Part shown: one piece after another, positions 30,415 to 39,248 of the stretch | Layout: each line of letters starts with the position of its first letter | How positions within the stretch are numbered: the first letter of the stretch is position 1 | NCBI GenBank assembly: GCA_042095835.1 | Contig: JBELML010000011.1 | Coordinates: 1 to 64,000 of the forward strand | Direction of reading: 5' to 3' | From: DATFKA01 sp042095835 | Lineage (GTDB): Bacteria > Bacteroidota > Bacteroidia > Chitinophagales > Saprospiraceae | Length of the DNA stretch: 64,000 nucleotides | Program-made: the position numbers and the translations under genes | Notes under the pieces: model-generated | What the model saw: only the letters and a program-made list of their open reading frames with translations | Database searches by the model: none | Told to the model about the DNA's origin: nothing

Positions 30415-33400
30415 TTATTCATTTCCAATGCCTGGTAAACTCACTCCAGGTCCGCTACCATTCCAATCAAAATTGGGGGCTTTGCGCTGTCTTGGGTATA
30501 TTTCGTCGAGGCTGTCTCCTTGATAAAGACGACCATTCTTCATAATATATTTTATGGTATTAGAATTCCGAATATCCGTTAATGGGTTTTTATCAAGAAT
30601 TAAAAGGTCCGCAATTTTCCCTACTTCAATCGAACCTAAATCTTTATCCAAGCCGATACCTTTTGCGCCTAAGATGGTAGCTGTTTTCAGGGCATCGAGA
30701 TTAGAAATGCCTCCTGCGGCCATTGCCCAAAGTTCCCAGTGGTAGCCAAGACCTTGTAGTTGACCATGTGATCCAACCCCAGAAATACCGCCTGCTTCAA
30801 CCAGATCTTTTACAAATGTAGCATGGCGCTGGAAGACATGCTCCTCCTCCATAAACCAACTACCTCTGCGCCTAGATTTTGCATCTAACTCTGCCTTAGG
30901 CGTAAAGTGATTAAGCTTTTGATCTCCTTGTACATCTTCAGTTGCATAAAAATACTCCTCTGCCCAAGGTCCTCCATAGGCCACTAACAAAGTAGGTGTA
31001 TAGGTCATCTGGCTTTGCTTAACCAGTTGGATGACATCGTCATAAATTGGATAAATCGGAAAAGCATGTTCGTGCCCAGGATAGCCATCAAGCATCTGGG
31101 TCATATTGAGCTTAAAGTCCAGGGCGCCCTCAGTGGTAGGCATCAACCCTTGTTCCTTGGCGGCTTGGATAATCCATTGACGGTGTTGGCGATTCCCTGT
31201 CATATACATCTTGATCGTCTTGGTATTATAATAGGCTGAATATTGCTTCAATACCGAGCGTGCATGCTTCAAGCTCTTGATATTGTAGGCCCAAAATCCT
31301 ACCCCTGGTCCCGTAGAGTATACGCGAGGGCCCAGCATCTCTCCAGCATCTACCATATCACCATAAGTCAACACATCGGTGGTTGCCGTTTGAGGGTCTC
31401 GTGTAGTGGTCACACCATAAGCCAAATTGGCCGCATAAATCCAGATTTGATTTTTGTGGATGCCCCAATTAGGCCACATATGTGCGTGGGTGTCTACAAA
31501 ACCAGGAACGATGGTTTTTCCGCGCATATCCATCACCTTGACGGCCTTATCGACTTTAATCTTTCCGCTTCGATCAAGGGCTTTAATGCGATTATTCTCA
31601 ATTAAAACATCGCCTTTTTCTAAAACCAAATCTCCTTTCATCGTGATAATTCGGGCTCCTTTGAGTAGGACTTGACCTTCTGGCATATCCTTTTCAACCA
31701 TGACTTTCACGCGAATTTCCTCAGCTTTATAAGCGTCGTCTTCTTTTTTCTCCTCCTTTTTCTCTTCGTCACCTTCCTCTTTTTTCTCTTTGGCTTTTTC
31801 GGCTTCTTCCTTCTTTTTTTGCTTGATCTCTTCTTCTTTTGCTTTAGCATCATCTAAATCGTAGGAGAAATGGGCATTACCCAGAGACCAAAACACTTTT
31901 CTACCTTCCTCATCCCATTCTGGAAATTCGCCGCCTAGCTCTGTTAATTTCCAAGAGGGGAAAGCTGCGCCTTTAGGATTGGCTACAGAAATGGTAGCTG
32001 CCTTTCCGCCAATAGGAGGTACCGTCACAACGTAGATATCGTTATTAATTTTTGCCAGAGCTTTATCACCTTTAGGAGCCATTTTGATAACAGCAGCATT
32101 GGAGGGCTTCCGCTGTGGCTCGGTATGAGTCTCTACCATCATGCAGTGGTTCAGGTTGAGCGCTGGATAAGTCATAATACCCGTGACTTTCAGGTGAGAT
32201 TTTTCGTCCGTCCCATCCCATCGCATAGAGATTAAGCCTTTTGAACCATGGTACATATAAACGCGATCGTTGGTATCTACAAAATGCGGGGCACCTCTAC
32301 CACCAGCAGCTTTGATGATAGTAGTCGCTCCACCATCACCTTCGATCCAGGCAATATCATTTTGGGTACCAAAAGCAGAAGGTCCGATAGCATCCTGGAA
32401 GGCCTGCGCTGGTCCCGTAATAAAAATAATTCGATTAGATTTGGAGTCCCAAGCTAGTTGTGAATAATAGCCACCATTGGTGGTCAGCTTAGTAGGCTGA
32501 GCTCCTGCGGTTGGGGCAACTTTATAGATATTTCCTTCTTGACCTTCCCAGGTGATAAAGGCGATAGCTGTACCGTCACCATTCCAAACAGGCTGAGCTT
32601 CGGTGAAGTCATTATTGGTTAAACGCTGTGGCTTGCCATCGGGATAATCCATAATATAAAGGCGATTCAGCGCACTGAACACCATTTGTTGGCCATCAGG
32701 AGACATGACTGCGTCGCGGATCTGGGTGACTTCCATTTCTTTATCATCCGAAATTGGAAAATCGAAGAATACTTCTGGGCCAAAATCTAGTTTTTCGTCA
32801 ACCTCGAAAGGAATATTCTTTGCCTCTCCTCCCTCCACTGGGATACTCCATATTTTACCCCCATAATAGGCAATGACTTGCTTGGAGTCTGGCGTGAAGG
32901 ACATACCTGGATAAACGCCTAAGCGGGCACGAGATTCCTGCTCGTCGCGTTGTACGGGATAAGCCAACCAATCTTCTTCGCCAGTTTCGAGATTTCTCTT
33001 AACAAGCCCCGTTTCTGTATTATGTCGTGTACCATAGACTAGCCATTTGCCATCAGGTGATAAGGTCGGGGTAAAAGCTGATCCATAGCGATTGGTTTTA
33101 GTAGTCATCTCGCTGGTTTCTTTATCAAAGACGGCGAGTTGGTATTGGGGCAATTGAGCATTGTAGTTCCAGTCTCCATTTCTTCTAGAGAACCAAATAT
33201 ACCTTGGATCTTTGCCGAAAGCGGGCTCTATGGTTTTCATCCCAGCAGGCGCTTTGATAAGTTGCGTCCCGGAACCTCCATCTTTATGGAACATATGTAG
33301 TTTCAAAGCGCGACCGCCTTTGGCGACGATTAAATAGTTGCCATCGGGCGTCCACTCCACGGCTTGACAATATTTGTCTTTGTCCTTGGATATTTGTGTT

Positions 33401-33795
33401 TGTTCTTCGGTAGCGATGTCCATAATCCAAGCATTCTCTGCTCCGCTTTTGTCGGAAGTAAATGCCAGCATTTTCCCATCAGGGCTAAATCGAGGATTGG
33501 TTTCGTAAGCTAGCCCTTTGGTTACTCTTTTAGCCTTTCCACCTGTAATGGGGAGCAGGTAGATATCGCCCATCATATCGAAGGTGATTTGCTGGCCATC
33601 GGGACTCACATCAAGATTAAGCCAAGTCCCTTCTGTTGTCTTGAGATGAAGGGTTCGTCCAGGTTCCAATGGGAGTTCCTTGGTCGCTTTTTTAGGTTTG
33701 GTGGTATCTTTTTTTGTAATTGTAGTGTCTTGTGCAAGGGTCGAACTTGCACAGCACAGAAGGAAGGCTAGAGACAGCCAGTAGGATTTTATCAT
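30415..33795 (-). CDS. PD40 beta-propeller fused to amidohydrolase, secreted
   Basis: A 1126-residue exported protein. After a signal peptide (about 1-22) come tricorn-like PD40/TolB propeller repeats (about 50-640; recurring SPDG(K/Q)...F motifs). A highly charged Lys/Glu linker (about 650-700) leads to a metal-dependent amidohydrolase domain (about 715-1100). Metal ligands visible are His770 and His772 (THAH), a possible lysine in TIKMY and histidines in PGHEHAFP; GSHGQLQGLG replaces the usual TD motif, as in this propeller-fused subgroup. Substrate is unknown, perhaps peptide-derived. It stands alone, convergent with the twin-GNAT gene. Confidence 0.88.
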   Translation of the reverse strand: MIKSYWLSLAFLLCCASSTLAQDTTITKKDTTKPKKATKELPLEPGRTLHLKTTEGTWLNLDVSPDGQQITFDMMGDIYLLPITGGKAKRVTKGLAYETNPRFSPDGKMLAFTSDKSGAENAWIMDIATEEQTQISKDKDKYCQAVEWTPDGNYLIVAKGGRALKLHMFHKDGGSGTQLIKAPAGMKTIEPAFGKDPRYIWFSRRNGDWNYNAQLPQYQLAVFDKETSEMTTKTNRYGSAFTPTLSPDGKWLVYGTRHNTETGLVKRNLETGEEDWLAYPVQRDEQESRARLGVYPGMSFTPDSKQVIAYYGGKIWSIPVEGGEAKNIPFEVDEKLDFGPEVFFDFPISDDKEMEVTQIRDAVMSPDGQQMVFSALNRLYIMDYPDGKPQRLTNNDFTEAQPVWNGDGTAIAFITWEGQEGNIYKVAPTAGAQPTKLTTNGGYYSQLAWDSKSNRIIFITGPAQAFQDAIGPSAFGTQNDIAWIEGDGGATTIIKAAGGRGAPHFVDTNDRVYMYHGSKGLISMRWDGTDEKSHLKVTGIMTYPALNLNHCMMVETHTEPQRKPSNAAVIKMAPKGDKALAKINNDIYVVTVPPIGGKAATISVANPKGAAFPSWKLTELGGEFPEWDEEGRKVFWSLGNAHFSYDLDDAKAKEEEIKQKKKEEAEKAKEKKEEGDEEKKEEKKEDDAYKAEEIRVKVMVEKDMPEGQVLLKGARIITMKGDLVLEKGDVLIENNRIKALDRSGKIKVDKAVKVMDMRGKTIVPGFVDTHAHMWPNWGIHKNQIWIYAANLAYGVTTTRDPQTATTDVLTYGDMVDAGEMLGPRVYSTGPGVGFWAYNIKSLKHARSVLKQYSAYYNTKTIKMYMTGNRQHRQWIIQAAKEQGLMPTTEGALDFKLNMTQMLDGYPGHEHAFPIYPIYDDVIQLVKQSQMTYTPTLLVAYGGPWAEEYFYATEDVQGDQKLNHFTPKAELDAKSRRRGSWFMEEEHVFQRHATFVKDLVEAGGISGVGSHGQLQGLGYHWELWAMAAGGISNLDALKTATILGAKGIGLDKDLGSIEVGKIADLLILDKNPLTDIRNSNTIKYIMKNGRLYQGDSLDEIYPRQRKAPNFDWNGSGPGVSLPGIGNE

Positions 33796-33842
33796 TACAA
33801 TCTATCGTTTGATGGACTGTAAAATAAAAAATATCAGCGATA

Positions 33843-34331
33843 CTATTGAATTTGCAGGAGGTCTATGCGCCTAGTTCGCTCCAAGAGGACCAAAGGTATA
33901 TCTATCAGGTTTAAAGAATAGGTATACAGTTTCTCTTTTGAAGGGGAGCTTATACCTTTCACTCTAGACAAGGCTAAGTCAAACTGACCAATACAGTCAT
34001 TCCGTCGATCATATAATCCTAAGAGGATAAAGTTCTTTTTCTTCCCTTTTACCTTTTGAATTTGGATCGGCTGCCTACTTATAAATTCAAAATGCCAAGT
34101 TTGAAAAGCCATTCCGTTAGCAGAATTAAAATCTCCATCATAAAAGTAGTCTTTATAAGCTCTTTTAATCAATAATTGATCTTCGACTACCAATGCCATT
34201 GAATCCGTACTTATTCTGAAGCTAGTTTGGTGGGCTCCCAATTCAGTTGTAAGAACCTGAGCACTCAGGTTTATGGAGATTAAACTTAGTAGGGCAAAGA
34301 GAGGAATTAGTTTTAGTTTAGCTTTATGCAT
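33843..34331 (-). CDS. Secreted protein of unknown function
   Basis: A 162-residue protein with a signal peptide (MHKAKLKLIPLFALLSLISINLSAQ, cleavage near residue 25). The mature part is predicted mostly beta with no cysteine pair or known motif. It lies 47 bases upstream of the amidohydrolase gene and downstream of the thioredoxin-fold gene, all on one strand. I do not recognise the family. Confidence 0.6.
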   Translation of the reverse strand: MHKAKLKLIPLFALLSLISINLSAQVLTTELGAHQTSFRISTDSMALVVEDQLLIKRAYKDYFYDGDFNSANGMAFQTWHFEFISRQPIQIQKVKGKKKNFILLGLYDRRNDCIGQFDLALSRVKGISSPSKEKLYTYSLNLIDIPLVLLERTRRIDLLQIQ

Positions 34332-34348
34332 CTATTATCTGTTAATGA

Positions 34349-34375
34349 TGGGAGCCTGAATATGTTAAGCTCCCA
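34349..34375. repeat. Intercistronic hairpin
   Basis: TGGGAGC (34349-34355) pairs with GCTCCCA (34369-34375) around a 13-base loop, in the 55-base gap between the thioredoxin-fold gene and the next minus-strand gene. The T-run lies only on the plus-strand side, so termination of the minus-strand message is doubtful. Confidence 0.5.
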
Positions 34376-34386
34376 ATATTTTTCAG

Positions 34387-35820
34387 TTAGCGATCATCGC
34401 CTTCTGCTTCTTTCTCTTTTTTATTCATTTCGATAATCTTATCCATGACTTCCTCCAATTGCTCTGCCCCAATTTTCTTCATAATGATTTCTTTGTCCTT
34501 ATTGAGGATGTACATCTGTGGTGTAGTTTTTACATCATAATCTAGCATATACAAGCCATAGGGATCGACCGTATGCATCCAGTCTTCTACTTCATTCTCT
34601 TTGATATAATCCCAACAACCTGGAATCTCTTTCCCTTGTTTGGTACAGATGCTATATATCTTGACGCCTTGGTCCTTGTATTTGTTGTAGAAATCGCGCA
34701 TAAATGGTGTAGACTTTTTACAATGTCCACAATCGTATCTCCAAAAATAGACGATGGTGTATTCTGCATTCACATCATACATTTCTACTTTTGTTCCATC
34801 TTGACGTTGAGATTTGATATTTGGCGCTTTTTTCCCAATCAGTAGAGGCTCCAATTTTTTAGCATCTTTCAGGATTTTGCCCAACTGCTCTTGCTCTACC
34901 CAATCTGCCTTCCCTTTACCATAATAATTCAAAGCCAAGTGTACGTATACCGCATCCATCCCTACTACTTTGGAGGAGGCATATTTATTGAGGTAGTGGA
35001 TTAAAAAGAATTTATAAGTTTCGGGCGATGGTTCTATTTTATCTAAAAGATCATCCATTGCATTCTTCAGGGAATCTGGAGTTTGGAAATGTAATTTCTC
35101 GATATAGGTGTTGATCTTCTCGAAAAAGAAAGGTGTACGGATCAGTCTTTGGTCCGCAACATCGATATGGTCGAAGTAATGCTGTCTATGGAAATACCAA
35201 TTTTTCCTTTGCACTTCTTCCTCGGCACCCTCAAAAGCCGGAGGACTAGGTACAGGCTTATTGGAATTGATAATCAAGGCTGTAAAACTCTTAGGGTGCT
35301 TGGCAACCAAATCGCTTTGAAAATCCTGGACTTTCTGATTCAGCTGATTGATTTGGCCTTCTATTTTTTGTTTTTCAGCTTTATCTTTGGCCTCAGCATA
35401 GGCCTTTTGCAGCTTTTCTGATGCAGGTCTGGCATCCCCTAAGTATTTCAAATAGGAATAGAACAATTCATTCTCAGGAGCATTCTCAAATTCGAGATTT
35501 TTGGTCAATTCTGCTTTCTTTGTTTGCACCTTAAAAAACTGCTCCGTTTGATCTATCAACAGTTGGAAGTAATTATTGTCTGGTTGCAGAACAACAAGGT
35601 ACATGCCAGGATCAAGCGCTTCTTCTCCTTCGAAAACATAGGTGCCTTGGTCATTGACGTAGGCAGTATCTTTTAGGAGTGTTTTATCACCATAATAAAA
35701 ACCAAGCATCAGGCTTTTCTCTTCATAACCCTCTATTCCAATTTCGATTCGATGTCCATTCTGTGCGGAAAGATTCGCCGTTAGGCAAAAGAAGAGTAGT
35801 ATAAAGTATATACGGTTCAT
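34387..35820 (-). CDS. Secreted thioredoxin-fold protein (DUF4369/DUF5106-TlpA type)
   Basis: A 477-residue periplasmic protein. The signal peptide MNRIYFILLFFCLTANLSAQ fixes the start at 35820; an upstream in-frame ATG would add 12 residues. An N-terminal beta domain of DUF4369 type (about 22-110), a helical DUF5106-like middle (about 120-310) and a C-terminal thioredoxin domain with the redox motif CGHC (364-367) and cis-Pro TTPQM follow. Such proteins usually reduce or isomerise disulfides in the envelope. Two further cysteines (in SICT and GCW) lie downstream. No cytochrome-maturation gene is close. Confidence 0.85.
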   Translation of the reverse strand: MNRIYFILLFFCLTANLSAQNGHRIEIGIEGYEEKSLMLGFYYGDKTLLKDTAYVNDQGTYVFEGEEALDPGMYLVVLQPDNNYFQLLIDQTEQFFKVQTKKAELTKNLEFENAPENELFYSYLKYLGDARPASEKLQKAYAEAKDKAEKQKIEGQINQLNQKVQDFQSDLVAKHPKSFTALIINSNKPVPSPPAFEGAEEEVQRKNWYFHRQHYFDHIDVADQRLIRTPFFFEKINTYIEKLHFQTPDSLKNAMDDLLDKIEPSPETYKFFLIHYLNKYASSKVVGMDAVYVHLALNYYGKGKADWVEQEQLGKILKDAKKLEPLLIGKKAPNIKSQRQDGTKVEMYDVNAEYTIVYFWRYDCGHCKKSTPFMRDFYNKYKDQGVKIYSICTKQGKEIPGCWDYIKENEVEDWMHTVDPYGLYMLDYDVKTTPQMYILNKDKEIIMKKIGAEQLEEVMDKIIEMNKKEKEAEGDDR

Positions 35821-35945
35821 AGAAGATTTTTTGTTCATATGCATAAAGTCAAACACAAGGGAATTATTGTGCGAAATGCTCCCACAAATATCTAGTAATT
35901 TCAGCGCTTATTCTGTTATTGGATTGTTAAGTAACAATTGAAGCG

Positions 35946-36899
35946 TTAATCCTCAGAGACATTATCCTGGTTGGCTAGTAGAAATAAGACCGCCATGCGG
36001 ATGGCTACTCCATTTTGAACCTGTTCTAAAATAATCGAATGCTTAGAATCTGCCACCTCACTCGTAATCTCCACTCCCCGATTGATAGGCCCAGGGTGCA
36101 TAATGACAATCTTTTTGTCTAAATCGTCGAGTAATTGCTTGTTGACTCCAAAGTATTGAGCGTATTCGCGCAAAGTTGGAAAGTATTTGATATCCTGGCG
36201 CTCTAATTGGATACGCAGGATATTGGCAATATCACACCAAGCCAGCGTCTTTTTCACATCATAAGATACCCTTACACCTAGCTCATCAATGTGTTTTGGA
36301 ATAAGTGTTGGAGGGCCACACACTTCTACTTCTGCTCCCAATTTTTTGAGGCAAAAAATATTACTCAAGGCTACCCGAGAATGTAGAATATCTCCAAGAA
36401 TAGCTACTTTTTTACCACGCAAATCTCCAACTTGCTCTCGCATCGAAAAAGCATCGAGTAAAGCCTGGGTAGGATGCTCGTGAGTCCCATCTCCGGCATT
36501 GATAATGTTGGCATCAATATGTTGAGCCAGGAACTGATGTGCTCCTGGAGCTGGATGCCGCATCACCACCATATCTACCTTCATCGATAGGATATTATTC
36601 ACGGTATCCAAGAGCGTCTCCCCTTTTTTTACAGAAGAGGAAGAGGCCGAGAAGTTCACGACATCTGCCGAAAGTCTTTTTTCTGCCAATTCAAAAGAAA
36701 TGCGCGTGCGAGTGGAGTTCTCAAAAAACAGGTTGGCAATCGTAACGTCCCGCAGGGAAGGTACCTTCTTGATAGGACGATTGATGACATCCTTAAAGCG
36801 CTCTGCCGTGTAGAAAATTAAATTAATATCCTCTGGAGTTAAATCTTTGATTCCCAAGAGGTGTTTGGAACTTAATTTTTGAGCAGGCTGGGTAGACAT
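35946..36899 (-). CDS. pyrB: Aspartate carbamoyltransferase catalytic subunit
   Basis: Joins carbamoyl phosphate and aspartate, the second step of pyrimidine synthesis. The carbamoyl-phosphate loop STRTR is at residues 62-66 and the conserved HPTQALLD at 142-149; MHPGPINRGVEI near 268-279 completes the aspartate site. Length (317 residues) is normal. No regulatory subunit gene pyrI follows. It starts 69 bases after pyrR, and the pair sits at the end of the argS-glnS-pyrR-pyrB run. Confidence 0.95.
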   Translation of the reverse strand: MSTQPAQKLSSKHLLGIKDLTPEDINLIFYTAERFKDVINRPIKKVPSLRDVTIANLFFENSTRTRISFELAEKRLSADVVNFSASSSSVKKGETLLDTVNNILSMKVDMVVMRHPAPGAHQFLAQHIDANIINAGDGTHEHPTQALLDAFSMREQVGDLRGKKVAILGDILHSRVALSNIFCLKKLGAEVEVCGPPTLIPKHIDELGVRVSYDVKKTLAWCDIANILRIQLERQDIKYFPTLREYAQYFGVNKQLLDDLDKKIVIMHPGPINRGVEITSEVADSKHSIILEQVQNGVAIRMAVLFLLANQDNVSED

Positions 36900-36968
36900 T
36901 TGCGATGTATTGTGTTATGGAGATTTTTCATGGCAATGATTAGGGCATATCACTCTAAATCATCAACA

Positions 36969-37544
36969 TCAAGTTTTTATCGTTTGCTTATATGCTTCCT
37001 TATTTTTGAAGAGGATGACCTCTCCGGGTGTAAAATCCTCCTCCCAACCTACGTAGACATAGGCTTCATCTACTGCATCGATCTGCATACCAGTAAAAGT
37101 AGAGTTAATCGGCAGATGACGGTTGAACCTACGGTCGATCAAAGAGAGCAGCTCTACTCTACCTGGTCTACCGTAGTGATTCAATGCAGTAAGCCCGGCT
37201 TGGACGGTCCTGCCAGTGTACAAGACATCATCTACCAAGATGACATTCTTCTTTTCTACCAAAAAATTGATGTCTGTAACATAAGCCTCTAGTGGCTTCT
37301 CCCGCCTCCTGAAGTCATCTCTATAAAAGGTGATATCCAATTTACCAATCAGCAATTCTGCCTTTGGAAGTTCCTCTTGTAAGATTTGACCGATACAATT
37401 AGCGAGGTAAATCCCCCTCGGCTGCAATCCAATCAAACAAGTATTAGAGAAATCATCAAACTCCTCAATAAGCTCATAGGCCAATCGCTGAACGATCAGC
37501 TGGAAGTGCCGTTTTTGAAGGATTACTCTTGATGTTTCTTCCAT
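36969..37544 (-). CDS. pyrR: PyrR, pyrimidine regulatory protein/uracil phosphoribosyltransferase
   Basis: A 191-residue type I phosphoribosyltransferase with the PRPP signature VILVDDVLYTGRTV (101-114). In Firmicutes, PyrR binds UMP and pyr mRNA to promote attenuation; in other phyla it may act as UPRTase or regulator. I looked for an anti-terminator-like structure in the 69-base pyrR-pyrB gap and saw none. It begins 21 bases after glnS, so pyr expression may depend partly on the aminoacyl-tRNA synthetase promoter. Confidence 0.93.
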   Translation of the reverse strand: MEETSRVILQKRHFQLIVQRLAYELIEEFDDFSNTCLIGLQPRGIYLANCIGQILQEELPKAELLIGKLDITFYRDDFRRREKPLEAYVTDINFLVEKKNVILVDDVLYTGRTVQAGLTALNHYGRPGRVELLSLIDRRFNRHLPINSTFTGMQIDAVDEAYVYVGWEEDFTPGEVILFKNKEAYKQTIKT

Positions 37545-37565
37545 AATAATGGTTTTAATTAGACG

Positions 37566-39242
37566 TTATTTTTTCTTTTTCGACTTCGACCAAGAATCTT
37601 TTAGTGTGACCGTCTGGTTGAATACTGGTTTCTCGGCAGTTGTATCTACATCTACGCAGAAGTAGCCTTTCCTCATGAATTGAAGTCTCGTACCCGCTTC
37701 GGCTCCCTGTAAACTAGGCTCAACATAAGCTTTCTCAATCACCTTCAAGGAATCTGGATTTAGGAACTCCATAAAGTCTTTATCTGGATCGCTTAATGGT
37801 TCTGGATTTGTAAAGAGCGTACTATAGAGGCGTACTTCAGCTTCGACTGCATGTTCTACCGATACCCAATGCAGGGTTCCTTTTGCCTTAACCCCAGAAG
37901 TATCTTGCCCAGATTTGCTATCTGGATAGTAGCTACAATGTACTTCTAGTATTTCGCCACTTGCTTCATCTTTCACAAAACCATCGCAATGAAGAATATA
38001 GGCGTTTTTAAGCCGTACATTCCGACCTGGGCCTAAGCGGAAAAATTTCTTTGGCGGATCTTCCATAAAATCCTCGCGCTCAATATACAGCACTTTGGAG
38101 AAAGGCATTTCGCGAGTAGCACCGCTTTCCTCCTCCGGGTTGTTAACTGCTGTCATATATTCAGTCTCTCCCTCTGGATAATTGGTGACCACCAATTTGA
38201 GTGGATTCAGTACGGCCATCACCCGATCAGTTTCTCTATTGAGTTGCTCTCTTACGAAATACTCTAGCAAACTCAACTCAATGACATTATCTCTTTTGGC
38301 CACTCCAGTACGCTCACAAAAATTAACGATCGCCTCAGGTGGATAGCCTCTACGGCGTAGTCCTGCAATGGTAGGCATTCTTGGGTCGTCCCATCCAGTG
38401 ACGATACCCTCCTCTACTAGCTTTAGCAATCTACGCTTGGAGGTGATCATATAAGCTACATTCATCCGAGCAAATTCAATTTGTCTGGATGGATATATTT
38501 CTAATTGCTCAATCAACCAATTATACAATGGTCGATGATGTCTAAACTCCAAAGAACAAAGCGAATGGGTCACATTTTCAATCGAATCAGACTGCCCGTG
38601 GGCAAAATCATACATAGGATAGATCGGCCACTTATCACCAGTACGATGATGATGAGCCTGCTTGATACGATACAGCACAGGGTCTCGCATATGTAGATTT
38701 GGAGAGCTCATATCAATTTTTGCTCTCAGTACTCGGGAGCCATCTGCAAATTCTCCTTTAGCCATTCGCTGGAAAAGATCAAGGTTCTCTGCGATACTAC
38801 GGTTCCGATAAGGACTATTTGTACCAGTTTTGGTCGTATCTCCTTTCATCTCAGCCATTTCTTCTGGCGTAGAATCATCTACATAAGCCAGGCCTTTTTG
38901 GACTAAATCTATGGCAAAATCGTAAAGCTGATCAAAATAATCAGAAGCAAAGAACTCTCCATCCCATTGAAATCCTAGCCAAGCAACATCCCTACGGATA
39001 CTATCAACAAATTCGGTACTTTCTGTGGTTGGATTGGTATCATCGAAACGCAGATTACATTTACCGCCATACTTTTGGGCGATGCCAAAAGAGATGGTGA
39101 TTGCCTTGGCGTGACCGATATGCAGATAACCATTGGGCTCAGGAGGAAAGCGGGTCTGGATAGCGGTATGCTTTCCAGACTCGATATCTTCTTCGACGAT
39201 AACTTCTATAAAATTCAGTGATTTATCTTCACTATTACTCAT
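37566..39242 (-). CDS. glnS: Glutaminyl-tRNA synthetase
   Basis: Class I aminoacyl-tRNA synthetase, 558 residues. The nucleotide-binding motif HIGH is at 41-44 (PPEPNGYLHIGHAK), and SKRRL near residue 270 takes the place of KMSKS. The C-terminal beta-barrel anticodon-binding domains occupy about 345-550. The Lys-rich tail (SKSKKKK) is common in this family. A direct glutaminylation route is therefore present. It begins 6 bases after the argS stop, strongly suggesting co-transcription. Confidence 0.95.
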   Translation of the reverse strand: MSNSEDKSLNFIEVIVEEDIESGKHTAIQTRFPPEPNGYLHIGHAKAITISFGIAQKYGGKCNLRFDDTNPTTESTEFVDSIRRDVAWLGFQWDGEFFASDYFDQLYDFAIDLVQKGLAYVDDSTPEEMAEMKGDTTKTGTNSPYRNRSIAENLDLFQRMAKGEFADGSRVLRAKIDMSSPNLHMRDPVLYRIKQAHHHRTGDKWPIYPMYDFAHGQSDSIENVTHSLCSLEFRHHRPLYNWLIEQLEIYPSRQIEFARMNVAYMITSKRRLLKLVEEGIVTGWDDPRMPTIAGLRRRGYPPEAIVNFCERTGVAKRDNVIELSLLEYFVREQLNRETDRVMAVLNPLKLVVTNYPEGETEYMTAVNNPEEESGATREMPFSKVLYIEREDFMEDPPKKFFRLGPGRNVRLKNAYILHCDGFVKDEASGEILEVHCSYYPDSKSGQDTSGVKAKGTLHWVSVEHAVEAEVRLYSTLFTNPEPLSDPDKDFMEFLNPDSLKVIEKAYVEPSLQGAEAGTRLQFMRKGYFCVDVDTTAEKPVFNQTVTLKDSWSKSKKKK

Positions 39243-39248
39243 AAGACT

